A stretch of 13,630 nucleotides of DNA from Desulfovibrionaceae bacterium UBA6814 (GCA_002452635.1 DKEU01000264.1:1-13630); one strand, 5' to 3'. Positions 7,766 through 12,626 are shown, numbered from the stretch's first letter. Program-made: numbers and translations. The notes: generated by a model from the sequence alone, not told the origin.

Positions 7766-7780
7766 GCCTTGAAACAAGGC
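7766..7780. repeat. Short hairpin after the first DUF134 gene
   Basis: GCCTTG (7766-7771) and CAAGGC (7775-7780) pair around AAA, 10 bases after the stop codon. No T-run follows directly, so it is a weak terminator candidate or an RNA-stability element. Confidence 0.35.
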
Positions 7781-7786
7781 GCCAAG

Positions 7787-7815
7787 TTGAAATAATGTTC
7801 CATTATTTCAATAAA
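7787..7815 (+). promoter_or_regulatory. Promoter embedded in a perfect 11-base palindrome, upstream of the glycine-rich gene
   Basis: TTGAAATAATG (7787-7797) and CATTATTTCAA (7801-7811) are perfect inverted repeats around TTC. The same bases hold a plausible promoter: TTGAAA (7787-7792, 5 of 6), a 17-base spacer and AATAAA (7810-7815, 4 of 6); TAAAAT at 7812 is an alternative -10. A dimeric repressor bound here would block RNA polymerase. An alternative reading is a bidirectional AT-rich hairpin. Confidence 0.5.
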
Positions 7816-7822
7816 ATGTGCA

Positions 7823-7857
7823 GGAGCATCTGATCCATTTCAGAGGTACGGTGCTCC
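7823..7857 (+). promoter_or_regulatory. Possible 5' untranslated stem-loop of the glycine-rich gene
   Basis: GGAGCA (7823-7828) pairs with TGCTCC (7852-7857) and, directly inside, TCTGA (7829-7833) pairs with TCAGA (7840-7844), leaving a 6-base loop and a 7-base one-sided bulge. The helix would begin almost at the predicted transcription start and end 24 bases before the Shine-Dalgarno. It could protect the 5' end or regulate; it matches no riboswitch I recognise. Confidence 0.35.
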
Positions 7858-7892
7858 AACTTTCACCAACCCTCAACCACAGGAGTATGGAT

Positions 7893-8354
7893 ATGAACAG
7901 GTTCTTCGGATGGTGCCGCAGGCTGCGCGACGGCCGGCGGACCGGCATGGCTGGCCAGTGGTTCGGCCCGCAGGGTGGCGGAGGCGGCGGTCAAGGCGGC
8001 GGTCAAGGCGGTGGTGGCCGCGGTCGGGGCGGTGGCGGCCGGGGCCGGTGCGGCCGGGGCGGCGGAGGCGGAGGCGGCCAGGGCCGGGGCCAGGGCGGCG
8101 GCATGGGTCGCGGCCAAGGCGGCGGCATGGGCCAGGGCGGCGGCATGGGTCGCGGCCAAGGTGGCGGCATGGGCCAGGGCGGCGGCATGGGTCGCGGCCA
8201 AGGTGGCGGCATGGGCCAGGGCGGCGGCCAGGGACGCGGGCCGGGCCAGGGCCGGGGCCAGGGGCCGGGGAACGGCTCCCAGGACGCGGCCGGGTTCTAC
8301 GGCCCCCTGCGGCAGCGCCGCCGGGACGGCTCCTGCCTGACCCGCCGGGGCTGA
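7893..8354 (+). CDS. Glycine-rich protein with tandem Met/Gly/Gln 14-residue repeats, function unknown
   Basis: I do not recognise this protein. It has 153 residues. A short basic and aromatic N-terminus (MNRFFGWCRRLRDGRRTGMA) leads into about 90 residues that are nearly all Gly with Arg, Gln and Met, including three copies of MGRGQGGGMGQGGG, and then a basic tail with FYGPLRQRRRDGSCLTRRG. There is no signal peptide or membrane helix. ATG at 7893 is chosen because AGGAG lies seven bases upstream; ATG at 7887 in the same frame is too close to that site. Reasons to believe it is real are the good ribosome site, a promoter upstream, and a clear intrinsic terminator downstream. It sits between two DUF134 genes, and its RGG-like and Met-rich composition could mean RNA or metal (copper) binding, but that is speculation. 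Frame openness alone is weak evidence in such GC-rich DNA. Confidence 0.65.
   Translation: MNRFFGWCRRLRDGRRTGMAGQWFGPQGGGGGGQGGGQGGGGRGRGGGGRGRCGRGGGGGGGQGRGQGGGMGRGQGGGMGQGGGMGRGQGGGMGQGGGMGRGQGGGMGQGGGQGRGPGQGRGQGPGNGSQDAAGFYGPLRQRRRDGSCLTRRG
8103..8228 (+). repeat. Three tandem 42-base repeats inside the glycine-rich gene
   Basis: Units start at 8103, 8145 and 8187, each beginning ATGGGTCGCGG. The second and third copies are identical and the first differs at one base (8120, C instead of T). The unit is a multiple of three and encodes 14 residues, so copy number can change without breaking the frame. Less regular Gly-coding repeats flank it on both sides. Confidence 0.93.
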
Positions 8355-8369
8355 TCCGGCGGCGCGGAA

Positions 8370-8393
8370 GCGGGACCGGCAGGCCGGTCCCGC
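8370..8393. terminator. Perfect GC-rich hairpin after the glycine-rich gene
   Basis: GCGGGACCGGC (8370-8380) and GCCGGTCCCGC (8383-8393) are perfect 11-base arms with only AG between them, 15 bases past the stop codon. It has no T-run. It probably acts as a 3' stability structure ahead of the true terminator at 8455. Confidence 0.5.
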
Positions 8394-8454
8394 CTGGTCC
8401 CAAGGCTGATTCGGCCGGGACTCGCCCCGCGCGCCGGGAACGGCGCACGACAAC

Positions 8455-8477
8455 GGAGCGGCATCGCTCCATTTTTT
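8455..8477 (+). terminator. Intrinsic terminator of the glycine-rich gene
   Basis: Stem GGAGCG (8455-8460) and CGCTCC (8465-8470) closes the loop GCAT and is followed by A and six T residues (8472-8477). This is the clearest Rho-independent terminator in the window. It separates the glycine-rich gene from the ORP operon that follows. Confidence 0.85.
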
Positions 8478-8517
8478 GCCCCTTCAGGGTGTACTGATAT
8501 TTTTTTGTAGGGATATG

Positions 8518-8545
8518 TTGACGCCGGGCATTAGCCGGGTGTAGT
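8518..8545 (+). promoter_or_regulatory. Possible sigma-70 promoter of the ORP operon
   Basis: TTGACG (8518-8523, 5 of 6) is followed after 16 bases by TGTAGT (8540-8545, 4 of 6). The spacer carries GCCGGG twice in direct repeat, 11 bases apart (8523 and 8534), a helical-turn spacing that could mark a protein site. I see no convincing sigma-54 element (TGGCAC-N5-TTGC) between 8355 and 8586, although related orp operons are known to use sigma-54. Confidence 0.35.
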
Positions 8546-8558
8546 GCTCATTCGAGCA
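8545..8558. promoter_or_regulatory. Inverted repeat before the DUF134-ORP gene, candidate operator
   Basis: TGCTC (8545-8549) and GAGCA (8554-8558) are perfect arms around ATTC, 29 bases before the start codon and directly after the candidate -10. The position suits a repressor site. It could also form a small hairpin near the 5' end of the message. Confidence 0.4.
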
Positions 8559-8586
8559 AAACAACGGGCCAACCAAGGAGCCGCCC

Positions 8587-9282
8587 ATGCCAAGGCCGCC
8601 GCGCTGCCGCCTGGTGGAAGACGCCCCCAGCGTGACCTACTTCAAGCCCCAGGGCATTCCCCTGCGCGACCTGACCGAGGTCTGCCTGGGGGTGGACGGT
8701 TTCGAGGCCATCCGCCTGGCGGATCTGGAGGGGATGACCATGGAGGAGGCCGCGGCCCGCATGGGCGTGTCCCGGCACACCTTCGGCCGGGTGCTGGCCG
8801 ACGGCCGCCGGGCCGTGGCCGAGGCCCTGGTGGCCGGCCGCGCCCTGCGCATCGCCGGAGGCAACTACGAAGTGCGGGCAGTGCGGGCCGAGGCGGAGCA
8901 GAAGCGGTTTCCAGCCCAAGGAGAGAACATGACCAAGATCGCCGTGACCAGTGACGGTCCCACCCTGCAGGACCAGGTGGACCCGCGCTTCGGCCGGGCC
9001 GCCGGGTTCGTGGTCGTGGATGTGGACACCATGCAATCCCAGTACGTGGACAACGGGGGCTCCCAGGCCATGGCCCACGGGGCCGGCATCGCCGCGGCCG
9101 AGCGCATCGCCTCGGCCGGGGCCTCGGTGGTGCTCACCGGGTTCGTGGGCCCCAAGGCCTTTGCCGCCCTGAACGCCGCGGGCATCAAGGTGGGCCAGGA
9201 CCTGGACGGCCTGACCGTGGCCGAGGCGGTGCAGCGCTTCAAGGACGGGCAGGTGGCCATGGCCGACCGGCCCAACAAGTGA
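8587..9282 (+). CDS. DUF134 DNA-binding domain fused to an orange-protein/NifX-type metal-cofactor domain
   Basis: Two-domain protein of 231 residues. Residues 1-95 are UPF0251/DUF134 (YFKPQGIPLRDL, GFEAIRLADLEGMTMEEAAA, helix-turn-helix ARMGVSRHTFGRVL, ALRIAGGNY). A linker of about 20 residues leads to a dinitrogenase iron-molybdenum cofactor (NifX/ORP) domain at 115-231, with TSDGPTLQDQVDPRFGRAAG, a Gly-rich VVLTGFVGPKAFAAL core and GLTVAEAVQRF. ORP of Desulfovibrio holds a mixed Mo-Cu sulfide cluster; this domain resembles it in length and motif, though cofactor content here is inference. The start ATG at 8587 has AAGGAG six bases upstream. A second strong ribosome site precedes Met115, so the ORP domain may also be made alone. 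It is first in a tight operon with the two ATPases. The fusion suggests a regulator that reads cofactor state. Confidence 0.9.
   Translation: MPRPPRCRLVEDAPSVTYFKPQGIPLRDLTEVCLGVDGFEAIRLADLEGMTMEEAAARMGVSRHTFGRVLADGRRAVAEALVAGRALRIAGGNYEVRAVRAEAEQKRFPAQGENMTKIAVTSDGPTLQDQVDPRFGRAAGFVVVDVDTMQSQYVDNGGSQAMAHGAGIAAAERIASAGASVVLTGFVGPKAFAALNAAGIKVGQDLDGLTVAEAVQRFKDGQVAMADRPNK
8918..8931 (+). promoter_or_regulatory. Internal Shine-Dalgarno and start for a stand-alone ORP domain
   Basis: AAGGAG (8918-8923), five bases, then ATG (8929-8931), in frame with the fusion and exactly at the first residue of the ORP domain (MTKIAVTSDG). Initiation here would give a 117-residue protein ending at 9282, a normal size for free-standing ORP. 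The sequence shows the signals; use of the start is inferred. Confidence 0.6.
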
Positions 9283-9289
9283 GCCGGCC

Positions 9290-10156
9290 GTGATCGTGGC
9301 GGTGGCCAGCGGCAAGGGCGGGACCGGCAAGACCACGGTGTCCGCCTCCCTCGCGGCGGTCTGGGATCGGCCCCTGGTGGCCGTGGACCTGGACGTGGAG
9401 GAGCCCAACCTGCACCTTTTCCTGCGGCCTGCGCTGGGCGAGCCCGAGGAGGTGGGCCTGGAGGTGCCGGTGGCGGACGAGGACCGCTGCACCGGCTGCC
9501 GGGCCTGCACGGACCTGTGCCAGTTCAAGGCCATCGTGCTCATGGGCGAGCACCTGCTCACCTTCCCGGAGATGTGCCACGGCTGCGGCGGCTGCCTGGC
9601 CGTGTGCCCGGAAGGGGCCCTGACCCCCGGCCGCCGGGTCCTGGGCTGGATGGAGCAGGGCGCGGCCGGGCCGGCCGCCTTTCTCATGGGCCGGCTGCGG
9701 GTGGGCGAGGCCATGAGCCCGCCGCTCATGCGCGTGGTCAAGGCCCGCCTGGACGCCATGCTGGCCGAAAGCGGCGCGGACGCGGTCATGGACGCGCCCC
9801 CCGGGGTGAGCTGCCCGGCGGTGAACGCGGTCATGGACGCCGACGTGATCCTCCTGGTCACCGAGCCCACGCCCTTCGGGTTCTACGATTTCCGGCTGGC
9901 GCACCAGGCCTTCGCGCCGCTTGGCAAGCCCATGGGGGTGGTGGTGAACCGGGCCGGCATCGGCGACGATTCGGTCCAGGCCTATTGCGCGGAGCACGGC
10001 CTGCCGCTGCTCGCCGAGATTCCCTATGCCCGGGACGTGGCCGAGGCCTACGCCCGGGGCAAGGTGGTGGCCACCCTGGGGCCGGAGCATGCCGCGCGCT
10101 TCGCCGGCCTGCGCGACGGCCTGCGCCGGCTGCACGAGGAGGCCGTCCATGCGTGA
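9290..10156 (+). CDS. MinD/ParA-type P-loop ATPase with inserted 2x[4Fe-4S] ferredoxin domain (first of pair)
   Basis: Cytoplasmic SIMIBI-class ATPase, 288 residues. The deviant Walker A is GKGGTGKTT (8-16), and AVDLDVEEPNLHLFL (31-45) follows as in the family. A bacterial ferredoxin insert has CxxCxxCxxxC at Cys67/70/73/77 and again at Cys96/99/102/106, enough for two 4Fe-4S clusters. Later landmarks are MDAPPGVSCPAVNAV (Walker B-like region), LLVTEPTPFGFYDF and the GVVVNRAG guanine/adenine-binding strand. Paired ATPases of this kind in Desulfovibrio belong to the orange-protein complex, which has been linked to MinD-like functions in cell division; relatives (ApbC/NubP/Mrp) carry Fe-S clusters. 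The start is GTG at 9290, seven bases after the upstream stop, with no good Shine-Dalgarno, so it is probably translated by coupling. It overlaps the next gene by eight bases. Confidence 0.93.
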   Translation: MIVAVASGKGGTGKTTVSASLAAVWDRPLVAVDLDVEEPNLHLFLRPALGEPEEVGLEVPVADEDRCTGCRACTDLCQFKAIVLMGEHLLTFPEMCHGCGGCLAVCPEGALTPGRRVLGWMEQGAAGPAAFLMGRLRVGEAMSPPLMRVVKARLDAMLAESGADAVMDAPPGVSCPAVNAVMDADVILLVTEPTPFGFYDFRLAHQAFAPLGKPMGVVVNRAGIGDDSVQAYCAEHGLPLLAEIPYARDVAEAYARGKVVATLGPEHAARFAGLRDGLRRLHEEAVHA

Positions 10157-11027
10157 GATCGTGGTGCTCTCGGGCAAGGGCGGCACGGGCAAGACCTCCC
10201 TCACCGCGGCCTTCGCCCACCTGTGCCGGGACAAGGTGCTCTGCGACCTGGACGTGGACGCCCCGGATTTGCACATCCTGCTGGAGCCCCGGCCCCTGCG
10301 CCGGGAGGACTTCGTCTCCGGGCACGAGGCCCGCATCGACCCGGAGGCCTGCACCGCGTGCGGCCTGTGCCGGGACGCCTGCCGTTTCGCCGCCATCCGC
10401 GACTCGGAAGGCGTCCCGGCCGTGGACCCCCTGCGCTGCGAGGGGTGCAAGGTCTGCGTGGCCCTGTGCCCGGCCGGGGCCATCGAGTTCATCCCCAAGA
10501 CCTGCGGGGAGTGGGGGGTGAGCGCCACCCGGTTCGGAACCCTGGTGCACGCCCAGCTCCTGCCCGGGGAGGAGAACTCCGGCCGGCTGGTGACCCTGCT
10601 CAAGCAGGAGGCCCGCAAGCTGGCCGAGGCCCAGGACGCGTCCCTCATCCTCTGCGACGGGGCCCCGGGCATCGGCTGCCCGGTGATCAGCTCCCTGGCC
10701 GGCACCCACCTGGCGGTGGCGGTGACCGAGCCCACCCCCTCGGGCCGGCACGACCTGGAGCGGGTGTGCGGGGTGTGCGACCACTTCAGGGTGCCGGTGG
10801 CGGTGATCGTGAACAAGCACGACCTGAACCCGGCCGAGGACGCGCGCATCGAGGCCTTCTGCCGCCAGCGCGGCTACGAGCTGGTGGCCCGCCTGCCCCA
10901 CGACCCCCTGGTGACCACGGCCATGGTGCAGCGCAAGACGGTCACCGAACTGGCGGACAACGGATTCACCCATTTCCTGCTCCGGGCCTGGAAACGCATC
11001 GGGCGACTGGCCGGCCTGGGGCAGTAG
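10149..11027 (+). CDS. MinD/ParA-type P-loop ATPase with inserted 2x[4Fe-4S] ferredoxin domain (second of pair)
   Basis: Paralogue of the preceding ATPase, 292 residues, with the same layout: Walker A GKGGTGKTS (9-17), CDLDVDAPDLHILL (32-45), ferredoxin motifs at Cys68/71/74/78 and Cys97/100/103/107, then the LCDGAPGIGCPVISSL region, AVTEPTPSGRHDLERV and VIVNKHDLN. ATG at 10149 is chosen because it gives the family N-terminus MREIVVLSGKGG and has GAGGAGG six bases upstream; the frame stays open further upstream inside the first ATPase but without homology. The eight-base overlap with the first ATPase suggests equal, coupled production and a heterodimer (inference). The stop is 27 bases before the second NifX/ORP-like gene. 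Role: probably ATP-driven cluster transfer or assembly of the ORP complex. Confidence 0.94.
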   Translation: MREIVVLSGKGGTGKTSLTAAFAHLCRDKVLCDLDVDAPDLHILLEPRPLRREDFVSGHEARIDPEACTACGLCRDACRFAAIRDSEGVPAVDPLRCEGCKVCVALCPAGAIEFIPKTCGEWGVSATRFGTLVHAQLLPGEENSGRLVTLLKQEARKLAEAQDASLILCDGAPGIGCPVISSLAGTHLAVAVTEPTPSGRHDLERVCGVCDHFRVPVAVIVNKHDLNPAEDARIEAFCRQRGYELVARLPHDPLVTTAMVQRKTVTELADNGFTHFLLRAWKRIGRLAGLGQ

Positions 11028-11054
11028 CGCCACAACACACAAGGAGTTCGGACA

Positions 11055-11447
11055 ATGGACCAGATGGTCATCGCCATTCCCTCGGAGATGCCCGGCGGGC
11101 TCGACGCCCCGCTGGGCCAGCATTTCGGGCACTGCGACCTGTATACCGTGGTCCTGGCCAAGGACGGCAAGGTGGTGAGCGTGGGCACCCTGCCCAACGT
11201 GCCCCACCAGCAGGGCGGGTGCATGGCCCCGGTCAACCACCTGGCGGGCAGCGGGGTGAACGTGCTCCTGGCCGGGGGCATGGGCATGCGGCCGCTCATG
11301 GGCTTCAACCAGGTGGGCATCGCGGTGTTCCACTGCGGCGACTCCGCCACCGTGGGCCAGGCCGTGGACGCCTTCCTGGCCGGCAGCCTGCCCGCCTTCA
11401 GCATGAACCACACCTGCGGCGGCGGCCAGTCGCAGGCCGCGCTCTAG
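11055..11447 (+). CDS. NifX/ORP-like dinitrogenase iron-molybdenum cofactor family protein (second copy)
   Basis: Small RNase-H-fold carrier of the NifB/NifX/ORP superfamily, 130 residues. Family features: a first strand MVIAIPSE, the LGQHFGHCDLYTVV segment (about 20-33), where His23, His26 and Cys27 could bind metal, NVLLAGGMGMRPLMGFNQVGIAVF (about 70-92), and TVGQAVDAFLAGSLP. The C-terminus FSMNHTCGGG adds another His and Cys. It resembles the TM1816/MTH1175-type branch more than the ORP domain fused to DUF134, with GGM and extra Cys/His instead of the plain ORP core. The Shine-Dalgarno AAGGAG lies eight bases before ATG 11055. It sits between the ATPase pair and the scaffold gene, so it is a good candidate to receive the cluster. 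The bound metal cannot be read from sequence. Confidence 0.9.
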   Translation: MDQMVIAIPSEMPGGLDAPLGQHFGHCDLYTVVLAKDGKVVSVGTLPNVPHQQGGCMAPVNHLAGSGVNVLLAGGMGMRPLMGFNQVGIAVFHCGDSATVGQAVDAFLAGSLPAFSMNHTCGGGQSQAAL

Positions 11448-11455
11448 GGACGCCA

Positions 11456-11866
11456 GTGGCGCACGGACACGCGGACCCGCCCGCGGGCCTGAGCCCGCGC
11501 TTCACGCGCCACCTGGAGCACCCCTGCAACCTGGGGGAGCTCGCCTCCCCCCAGGGCCGGGCCGAGATGACCGGCCAGTGCGGGGACAGCATCGGGGTGC
11601 AGATAGTTGTCCGGGACGGGAAGCTGGCCCAGGTGGCGGTGCAGCCCAGGGGCTGCGCCTACACCCTGGCCTGCGCCAGCGCGGTGAGCGTGCTGGCCCG
11701 GGGCCGGACCCTGGACGCGGCTTTGGAGCTGTCGCCCGAGGACGTGATGGCCGAGTTGGGCGGGCTGCCCGCGGACCACGCCCACTGCGCCCGCCTGGCG
11801 GTGAACACCCTGGGCGAGGCCATAGCCGAGTACTACCGGGTCGCCGCGCCGGCGCGGGCCGGGTGA
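11456..11866 (+). CDS. IscU/NifU N-terminal-type iron-sulfur cluster scaffold protein
   Basis: Scaffold of the NifU/IscU fold, 136 residues. The three cluster-ligand cysteines and the conserved Asp are all present: QCGDS, GCAYTLACAS and HAHCARLAV, with NTLGEAIAEYYR closing the domain. The opening FTRHLEHPCNLGEL matches the family's F..H..NPRNVGE, but with Cys in place of Arg; a further Cys sits in YTLACAS. The LPPVK motif that HscA recognises in IscU is replaced by LPADH, so it is nearer to NifU/SufU-like or archaeal scaffolds. GTG at 11456 is the only sensible start; AGGGA lies five bases upstream, overlapping the end of the ORP-like gene, whose stop is eight bases before. The frame is open far upstream but only as a shadow. 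No cysteine desulfurase is in the window. It likely builds clusters for neighbouring proteins (inference). Confidence 0.87.
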   Translation: MAHGHADPPAGLSPRFTRHLEHPCNLGELASPQGRAEMTGQCGDSIGVQIVVRDGKLAQVAVQPRGCAYTLACASAVSVLARGRTLDAALELSPEDVMAELGGLPADHAHCARLAVNTLGEAIAEYYRVAAPARAG

Positions 11867-11875
11867 GGAGGAGCC

Positions 11876-12124
11876 ATGCCCATCTACGAGATGCGCTGCA
11901 CCGCCTGCGGGGCGGAGAGCGAGGCCCTGGTCAAGGCCGGGGAGGCCCTGCCTCCCTGTCCGGCCTGCGGCAGCGCAGCCACGGAAAAGCTCATGTCCAT
12001 GCCCAGCTCCATGACCGGCAGGTCCGGCCGGGGGCTGCCCGGGCCGGACGACATCGCCTGCTGCGGCAGCCACCCGGGAGAGGCGGGCTGCGCCGGTCCG
12101 GGGTCGTGCTGCGGCAAGGCGTAG
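11876..12124 (+). CDS. FmdB-like zinc-ribbon small protein with Cys-rich tail
   Basis: FmdB/putative regulatory protein family, 82 residues. It begins with the family's MPIYEMRCTACGAESEAL and has the zinc ribbon Cys8-x2-Cys11 and Cys28-x2-Cys31. A Ser/Met stretch (KLMSMPSSM) follows, as in other members. The last 21 residues hold five more cysteines (62, 63, 72, 78, 79) and a His, as CCGSH and GSCCGKA. The start ATG at 11876 has GAGGAGG just upstream and is nine bases after the scaffold stop, so it is in the same operon. The ribbon should hold zinc; the Cys-rich tail could bind a further metal. The family's exact role is not established. Confidence 0.88.
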   Translation: MPIYEMRCTACGAESEALVKAGEALPPCPACGSAATEKLMSMPSSMTGRSGRGLPGPDDIACCGSHPGEAGCAGPGSCCGKA

Positions 12125-12147
12125 CCGCGGCGGAGAGGTGTTCTTTA

Positions 12148-12173
12148 CAAGAAAAAACTGGCGTTTTTTCTTG
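12148..12173. repeat. Perfect AT-rich inverted repeat after the FmdB-like gene (terminator or operator)
   Basis: CAAGAAAAAAC (12148-12158) and GTTTTTTCTTG (12163-12173) are perfect 11-base arms around TGGC, 23 bases beyond the stop codon. Six A pair with six T inside the stem. It may end the ORP transcript in either direction, or be a binding site for the regulator of the next gene. It stands out sharply from the GC-rich surroundings. Confidence 0.55.
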
Positions 12174-12248
12174 CGGGATGGCGGGCCGCGCCGGGCCTGG
12201 GTGGGGTTGGGCAAGGCCTGAACTGCAACAGGGACTTGGGAGGAGAGC

Positions 12249-12611
12249 ATGCGCATCGTGTTGGCCAGTCCGCGGGTGGCGGAACTGGCGGAGTTCTCGG
12301 CAGGGCTGGCGGACGGGGGTGCCGATATCCAGCCCTGCGCCACCGGGACCGCGGCCCTGGAAAGGGTCGGGGCCGCGGTCCCGGATTTGGTGGTGGTGGA
12401 CGGCGGGCTGCCCGACTTCGCGCCCGCGGAACTGGTGCTGGAGCTGCTCAAGGTCAACGCCGCGGTGCAGACCGCGGTGCTCAGCCGGCTCCCGGAGGAG
12501 GCCTTCCACGCCGCGGCCGAGGGCCTGGGCATCCTGGCCCGGGTGTCCTGGAACCCCGGCCGGGAGGACGCCGCCGCGCTGCTGGAGGCCCTGCGCTCCC
12601 TCAACCCCTGA
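12249..12611 (+). CDS. Degenerate response-regulator receiver domain protein
   Basis: Stand-alone CheY-like domain of 120 residues. The alternating fold is visible: MRIVLAS (strand 1), PDLVVVDGGLPDFAP (strand 3 with Asp51 in the phospho-acceptor position), TAVLSRLP (strand 4), and a helical end with ALLEALRSL. The acidic pair that normally follows strand 1 is absent (LASPR), and the strand-5 lysine is not seen (ARVSWNP), so phosphorylation in the usual way is doubtful. GGGAGGAG stands before ATG 12249. The next gene follows after 15 bases, so they are probably co-transcribed. It may be a protein-interaction adaptor for the sigma-54 activator or the ATPases (inference). Assignment to the fold is moderately sure; function is not known. 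Confidence 0.72.
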   Translation: MRIVLASPRVAELAEFSAGLADGGADIQPCATGTAALERVGAAVPDLVVVDGGLPDFAPAELVLELLKVNAAVQTAVLSRLPEEAFHAAAEGLGILARVSWNPGREDAAALLEALRSLNP

Positions 12612-12626
12612 CCCCGGAGGCCCGCC

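Noticed and set aside
7675..8055. An exact 20-base repeat at 7675-7694 and 8036-8055
   Set aside because: Both lie in Gly/Arg-coding low-complexity sequence, where short exact matches are expected; it does not show a duplication by itself.
8103..8228. CRISPR array or other spaced repeats
   Set aside because: The 42-base units are directly adjacent with no unique spacers, and they keep the reading frame, so they are a coding tandem repeat.
7863..8472. Minus-strand open frames opposite the glycine-rich gene (Ala/His-, Pro- or Arg-rich)
   Set aside because: Repetitive GC-rich DNA leaves several frames open. Only the plus frame at 7893 has a well-placed ribosome site, upstream promoter and downstream terminator.
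7138..8586. tRNA, rRNA, insertion sequence or attachment site in the intergenic gaps
   Set aside because: No cloverleaf, terminal inverted repeats with transposase, or target duplication was seen. The gaps hold promoters, palindromes and terminators only.
10223..11866. Long plus-strand frame reaching back from the scaffold gene through the second ATPase
   Set aside because: Only its last 136 residues have homology (scaffold). The rest is the shifted frame of the ATPase and NifX-like genes, so a real 547-residue protein is not supported.
12198..12213. Possible sigma-54 promoter (GG and GC with the right 10-base gap) before the receiver gene
   Set aside because: Only the invariant GG/GC and a few flanking bases agree, in a G-rich run; too weak to call without start-site data.
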